Shown here piece by piece: positions 4,416 to 7,020 of a stretch of 7,020 bases of DNA; the stretch's first letter is position 1, and each line of letters starts with the position of its first letter. Below the pieces are notes generated by a model that was not told the DNA's origin, did not search any database, and was given only the letters and a program-made list of their open reading frames with translations. Origin of the DNA: Peptococcaceae bacterium (GTDB lineage: Bacteria; Bacillota; Dehalobacteriia; UBA4068; UBA4997); NCBI GenBank assembly GCA_019421315.1, contig JAHZFN010000203.1, forward strand, positions 1 to 7,020. The letters run 5' to 3'. Both the position numbers and the translations under genes were made by a program.

Positions 4416-5321
4416 TTATTGTTTAACCTCGGAATACAGAGCCAAAGAATCAATAACGTCCAGCCAACACTCGTCGGAAATACCGATATCACCGATCAGC
4501 ACGTAACTGAAACCGTTTTTCTGCCAATCAATCCGAATACTACCTATACCATCCTCGCAAGCAATAACTCCCTGCCGCAGTTCCCTGCCGTTTGTGTTGT
4601 CAAAATCGTCACCGCCCTGCCTCCGCATATAATACTTTAACTGCCTGCCTCCGTTTACATAGCAAACACCTGCCATGCCGTTTTGATTAAAAGCAGTCTC
4701 AAATTTGTAACCGTCGGGCAAAGACGTAGGAATCTGCAAGGCAAAATCCAAACTTGCCGCCATAGCGCCGACAGAAGAAAAATAAAGCATACCGTTAGCC
4801 TGTCCGCTGTTGCCGCCTCCGCCGCTGTTGCCGCCAACAGTCTGGTCTTTTTTGTCATCACCGCTGCCATCGTTACCCTGAGCAGAGTTTTCACCGCCGT
4901 TTTGCCCGCCTGCCTGTAATTTTTTGTCATCAACATTGCTTTCGTTTTTGCCGCTGTTTTTGTTGCTGCCACCGCTGTTCGCTGCCGTATTCCCATCGGC
5001 TAAAGCAGAACCTTCGGGCAATGAAGAAGCCGACTCAATATCAGCGTCATATATAACGTCCTCCTGCCCGCTGCCATGCGTATAGCTTTCTCCGGGCAGG
5101 GAAGCTATGGGAACAGAATTGTCATCGCTATTCATAACATGACCAATAATGCCAACCAACAATAAAACGCAAACGGCAACCGCCGCCAACGGCTTGTAAT
5201 AGCCCAAAAGCCGCTTTGTCAAAGTCCGACCTTCGGCGGCACAGGAAATTCCCGACATAATCCGCAGCTCCATCTCGCTGTCAATTTTGATTTTTTCCAT
5301 TACTTTGTTGTATTTATTCAT
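4416..5321 (-). CDS. Membrane protein with DUF4367-like domain, probable anti-sigma factor
   Basis: A 301-residue single-pass membrane protein encoded directly after the sigma factor. Layout: a cytoplasmic N-terminal part opening MNKYNKVMEKIKIDSEMELRI, one membrane helix at about 43-63, a low-complexity linker rich in Gly, Asn, Ser, Asp and Lys (about 90-177), and an extracellular domain (about 182-297). That domain carries LDFALQIPTSLPDGYKFE and Y..GGRQLKYYMRR and looks like DUF4367. No zinc anti-sigma motif (HxxxCxxC) is present, so the anti-sigma role rests on topology and gene order: it would hold the sigma factor at the membrane until an outside signal is sensed. The ATG at 5321 overlaps the sigma stop by eight bases, suggesting translational coupling; an in-frame ATG at 5330 is the alternative start but sits too close to the AGAGAGG sequence. 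No clear terminator follows the gene. Confidence 0.75.
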   Translation of the reverse strand: MNKYNKVMEKIKIDSEMELRIMSGISCAAEGRTLTKRLLGYYKPLAAVAVCVLLLVGIIGHVMNSDDNSVPIASLPGESYTHGSGQEDVIYDADIESASSLPEGSALADGNTAANSGGSNKNSGKNESNVDDKKLQAGGQNGGENSAQGNDGSGDDKKDQTVGGNSGGGGNSGQANGMLYFSSVGAMAASLDFALQIPTSLPDGYKFETAFNQNGMAGVCYVNGGRQLKYYMRRQGGDDFDNTNGRELRQGVIACEDGIGSIRIDWQKNGFSYVLIGDIGISDECWLDVIDSLALYSEVKQ

Positions 5322-6015
5322 CGAAATCATATTCCTCTCTCAAAATCTCCCGCAGCAGCTTTCTGCCCCTGCTCAGCAAAGACCTTACAGTCGGCTCCTT
5401 TTTGCCAAGCAAAGAAGCAATTTCCGCCGTGGCATACCCCTCTTGATAAAAAAGATGTATAACCTCCCTGTACTTAACGGGCAGTTTCTTAACAGCCTCC
5501 CAAACAAACTGCAATTCAGCGATGTCGTCGCCGTCCTCCGCCAAATCCGAAAAATCATCAGCCTGCAGTTTATTTTTGCGAAACCAAGCCGATTTCAATT
5601 TATTTTTGCTTAAATTGATTGCCACCCGCAGCAGCCAAGCCTTTTCATGCTCTTCCGATTCAAAAACCGCAGTAGAATTAAACAGTCGCAAAAAAGTTTC
5701 CTGCACAATGTCCTCCGCATCGTGCATATTGTGCAGATATGTATATGCGGCGCGCAAAACAGCGTCACCGTATAACGCTAAGGCCTTTTCTGTTTGTTCC
5801 AAAGCCTGCCGCTCCGACAAGCCTATGTGAGGTTCTGCGGAATTTTGCGGCAAAGCCGCCAAAAAGCCGTTATCCCATGCCGCATCCTTTGTATCATTCT
5901 CTTTTATTTTATTTTTATTTCCATTGAAAAAACTCAGCAAAACACTTCCGATATTTAACAACCCGCCCAAAATAACGTCCGCCAATATCGACTTGCGACA
6001 AACTCCGCTCAACAA
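5314..6015 (-). CDS. ECF-like sigma-70 family RNA polymerase sigma factor with hydrophobic N-terminal extension
   Basis: The protein directs RNA polymerase to a dedicated promoter class. Numbered from the chosen start (233 residues), region 2 spans about 75-145, with YGDAVLRAAYTYLHNMHDAE (82-101) and the conserved DIVQETFLRLF (102-112). Region 4 spans about 178-223, with LPVKYREVIHLFYQEGYA (178-195) and a helix-turn-helix containing EIASLLGKKEPTVRSLLSRG (198-217). Regions 1.1 and 3 are absent. ECF factors usually have 160-190 residues; this one has about 70 extra at the N-terminus, including a hydrophobic run ILADVILGGLLNIGSVLLSFF (10-30). No ATG exists in that part. The TTG at 6015 is chosen because GAGGTG lies six bases upstream; an earlier TTG at 6045 has no ribosome binding site. 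The gene overlaps its probable anti-sigma partner and is preceded by an ECF-like promoter also found before the divergent stalk-protein gene. Confidence 0.85.
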   Translation of the reverse strand: MLSGVCRKSILADVILGGLLNIGSVLLSFFNGNKNKIKENDTKDAAWDNGFLAALPQNSAEPHIGLSERQALEQTEKALALYGDAVLRAAYTYLHNMHDAEDIVQETFLRLFNSTAVFESEEHEKAWLLRVAINLSKNKLKSAWFRKNKLQADDFSDLAEDGDDIAELQFVWEAVKKLPVKYREVIHLFYQEGYATAEIASLLGKKEPTVRSLLSRGRKLLREILREEYDFDE

Positions 6016-6115
6016 TATCAACACCTCAACTTTATGTATCTTCAAGCATAATCAAAGCTCTTTTACAAATTTAAAACTATTTTAAAATTATTACAGCAAA
6101 CCCTCTCATTATATA

Positions 6116-6142
6116 ATACAACTTTTTCGCCGATAATGTTGC
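6116..6142 (-). promoter_or_regulatory. Predicted ECF-type promoter of the sigma/anti-sigma operon
   Basis: On the minus strand GCAACATT (6142-6135), 11 bases, then AGTTGTAT (6123-6116). The AAC in the -35 element, and its 15-base distance to GTTGTA, fit ECF sigma promoters. The same two blocks at the same spacing precede the divergent gene. A sigma-A-like TATAAT (6113-6108) overlaps just downstream, with only a weak -35 (TTATCG), so basal housekeeping transcription is possible too. Confidence 0.6.
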
Positions 6143-6230
6143 AGTTTTGCCGTTTTTTCCATTAATCATAATCAATACCCGTCGAAAACAAAATTTTTTG
6201 CAAAAAAAAATAAAAATTAATGCAAAAAAC

Positions 6231-6257
6231 GCAACATTTTGAATTTTTGAGTTGTAT
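6231..6257 (+). promoter_or_regulatory. Predicted ECF-type promoter of the stalk-protein gene
   Basis: GCAACATT (6231-6238), 11 bases, then AGTTGTAT (6250-6257), identical in both blocks and spacing to the element on the opposite strand at 6142-6116. The predicted start is near 6264-6266, about 95 bases before the ATG. No good sigma-A promoter is visible in this direction, so this gene may depend on the alternative sigma factor. Confidence 0.6.
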
Positions 6258-6265
6258 ACATGATA

Positions 6266-6295
6266 GAGAACGAAAAAAAACAAACAAAAGTTCTC
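6266..6295 (+). repeat. Inverted repeat at the predicted 5' end of the stalk-protein mRNA
   Basis: GAGAAC (6266-6271) and GTTCTC (6290-6295) are perfect inverted repeats separated by 18 A-rich bases. If transcription starts near 6265, they would form a hairpin at the extreme 5' end of the mRNA, which often stabilises transcripts. As DNA they could instead be a regulator site. Confidence 0.4.
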
Positions 6296-6359
6296 CGGTA
6301 TATCAAAACATCACAATCACAGCAAACAAAACAAACTAAAAGCAGAAAAGGAGTGAAAA

Positions 6360-7020
6360 ATGATTAATTCTGTTAATCTCAAACAAAAACTAACAGCAGG
6401 ACTGGTAACATTGGCATTAACAGGCGCCATAGCTCTGCCCGCAATGGCGGCAGACAATATGGTTATCAGCCCAAACCCAACCGCAAATAATTCAATTTGC
6501 CAAATTTCGTTAGACGGGCAAAAAATCGACGGCAATCTGCAAATTATGGTGCCGCTCCGTGCCACAGCCGAAGCTCTCGGTTACAAAATCAACTATAACA
6601 CAAACGATAACATTTCCGTTGTCAGCTCCGATACTTATATTAAATTGGCAGTCGGTCAAAACGCCTATACTTTCGTTGACGACATAAAAGGGGCAGACAG
6701 CGAAGCAATTAAATGCACCTCTGCAACCCCCGTTCAGCTGGATGCGGCGCCTTATATCAATAATAACACCGTTTACGTTCCCCTGTCCCTTTTCGCCAAA
6801 ATCGACAGCTTAAACATCTCAGCAAACGACAGCACAATCAACATCGACACCAACCAAAACAATCAAATTTCCAATCCCATTACGGAACACAACACCTTGA
6901 GCGATTTAAACAAAGCTGTGGACTTTGATGTTTGCGCACCGTCCGTCACCCAATATCAAATCACACGATATGCGGATATCAGCCAAGAAATTGCGGAAAT
7001 TGATTACACAGACCAAAAAG
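6360..7020 (+). CDS. Secreted copper-amine-oxidase N-terminal (stalk) domain protein, partial
   Basis: The gene runs off the right edge with 220 residues visible. A signal peptide is clear: Lys8-Lys10, hydrophobic core 11-28, and an Ala-x-Ala site (PAMAAD, 27-32). Residues about 48-165 form a copper_amine_oxidN1 ('stalk') domain: ISLDGQKIDGNLQIMVPLRA (49-68), AEALGYKI (70-77), and a second strand set, YINNNTVYVPLSLFAKI (132-148). Despite the name, such domains in Bacillota are cell-surface modules without oxidase activity. From about 178, TLSDLNKAVDFDVCAPSV (179-196) and the residues up to 220 resemble the start of the DUF4367-like domain in the presumed anti-sigma protein at 4416-5321. The ATG at 6360 follows AAAGGAG at good spacing. 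Divergence from the sigma operon and a shared promoter element suggest it is a target of that sigma factor. Confidence 0.85.
   Translation, partial: MINSVNLKQKLTAGLVTLALTGAIALPAMAADNMVISPNPTANNSICQISLDGQKIDGNLQIMVPLRATAEALGYKINYNTNDNISVVSSDTYIKLAVGQNAYTFVDDIKGADSEAIKCTSATPVQLDAAPYINNNTVYVPLSLFAKIDSLNISANDSTINIDTNQNNQISNPITEHNTLSDLNKAVDFDVCAPSVTQYQITRYADISQEIAEIDYTDQK

Larger units (their letters stand above)
6016..6359. other. Divergent AT-rich regulatory region between the sigma operon and the stalk-protein gene
   Basis: These 344 bases hold no convincing gene. They contain two matching promoter elements facing outward (6116-6142 minus, 6231-6257 plus), each followed by a leader of roughly 90 bases, and an A/T-rich centre with runs of T and A near 6193-6218. 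The rightward leader begins with an inverted repeat at 6266-6295. Confidence 0.7.

Noticed and set aside
4655..4996. Second minus-strand frame within the anti-sigma gene
   Set aside because: It arises from the repetitive Gly/Asn/Ser linker region in another frame; no start signal or domain.
6077..6283. Minus-strand open frame of 68 residues in the divergent intergenic region
   Set aside because: It is made of AT-rich sequence translating to Phe/Ile/Lys runs, has no ribosome binding site, and overlies the two matching promoter elements.

Overview
The window reads as chromosomal DNA of a low-GC Gram-positive-lineage bacterium (Bacillota). Evidence: FMN riboswitch control of a RibU-type riboflavin transporter, a secreted protein with a copper-amine-oxidase N-terminal (stalk) domain, an ECF-like sigma factor with a membrane-bound DUF4367-like partner, sigma-A-type promoters (TTGNNN-17-TATAAT), and GGAGG ribosome binding sites. 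Stalk-domain proteins and corrinoid-type UroD-family methyltransferases would suit Negativicutes or Clostridia, but the genus cannot be fixed from this sequence.

Layout. Positions 1-222 (minus) hold the N-terminal half of a phage terminase small subunit that runs off the left edge. It is separated by about 420 bases from an XRE-type repressor gene (642-1028, plus). Two strong promoters point away from each other (543-571 minus, 593-621 plus), with a perfect 14-bp palindrome (575-588) midway between them. This looks like a phage-type genetic switch and marks the edge of a prophage or prophage remnant. From about 1200 the content is ordinary chromosome, and all complete genes lie on the minus strand. 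These are ribU (1302-1907) with its FMN riboswitch and terminator, a stand-alone MtaA/CmuA-like UroD-family protein (2294-3388), and a short protein matching only the C-terminal half of AI-2E/YtvI-type permeases (3651-4154). Each has its own promoter. ribU is followed by a clear intrinsic hairpin terminator, uroD by one with a short U-tract, and the permease gene by one with an interrupted U-tract.

The right third is a regulatory module. A two-gene operon (5321-6015 region, minus) encodes an ECF-like sigma factor with an unusual hydrophobic N-terminal extension and an overlapping membrane protein that is probably its anti-sigma factor or sensor. Divergent from it (6360 onward, plus) is a secreted stalk-domain protein. 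The C-terminal part that begins at the window edge resembles the extracellular domain of the presumed anti-sigma protein.

The most interesting observation is that the two divergent upstream regions contain the same bipartite element, GCAACATT-N11-AGTTGTAT, with identical spacing and in the correct orientation for each gene. Its AAC-N15-GTTGTA geometry is what an ECF sigma promoter should look like. It therefore predicts an autoregulated sigma/anti-sigma pair that also drives the secreted stalk protein.
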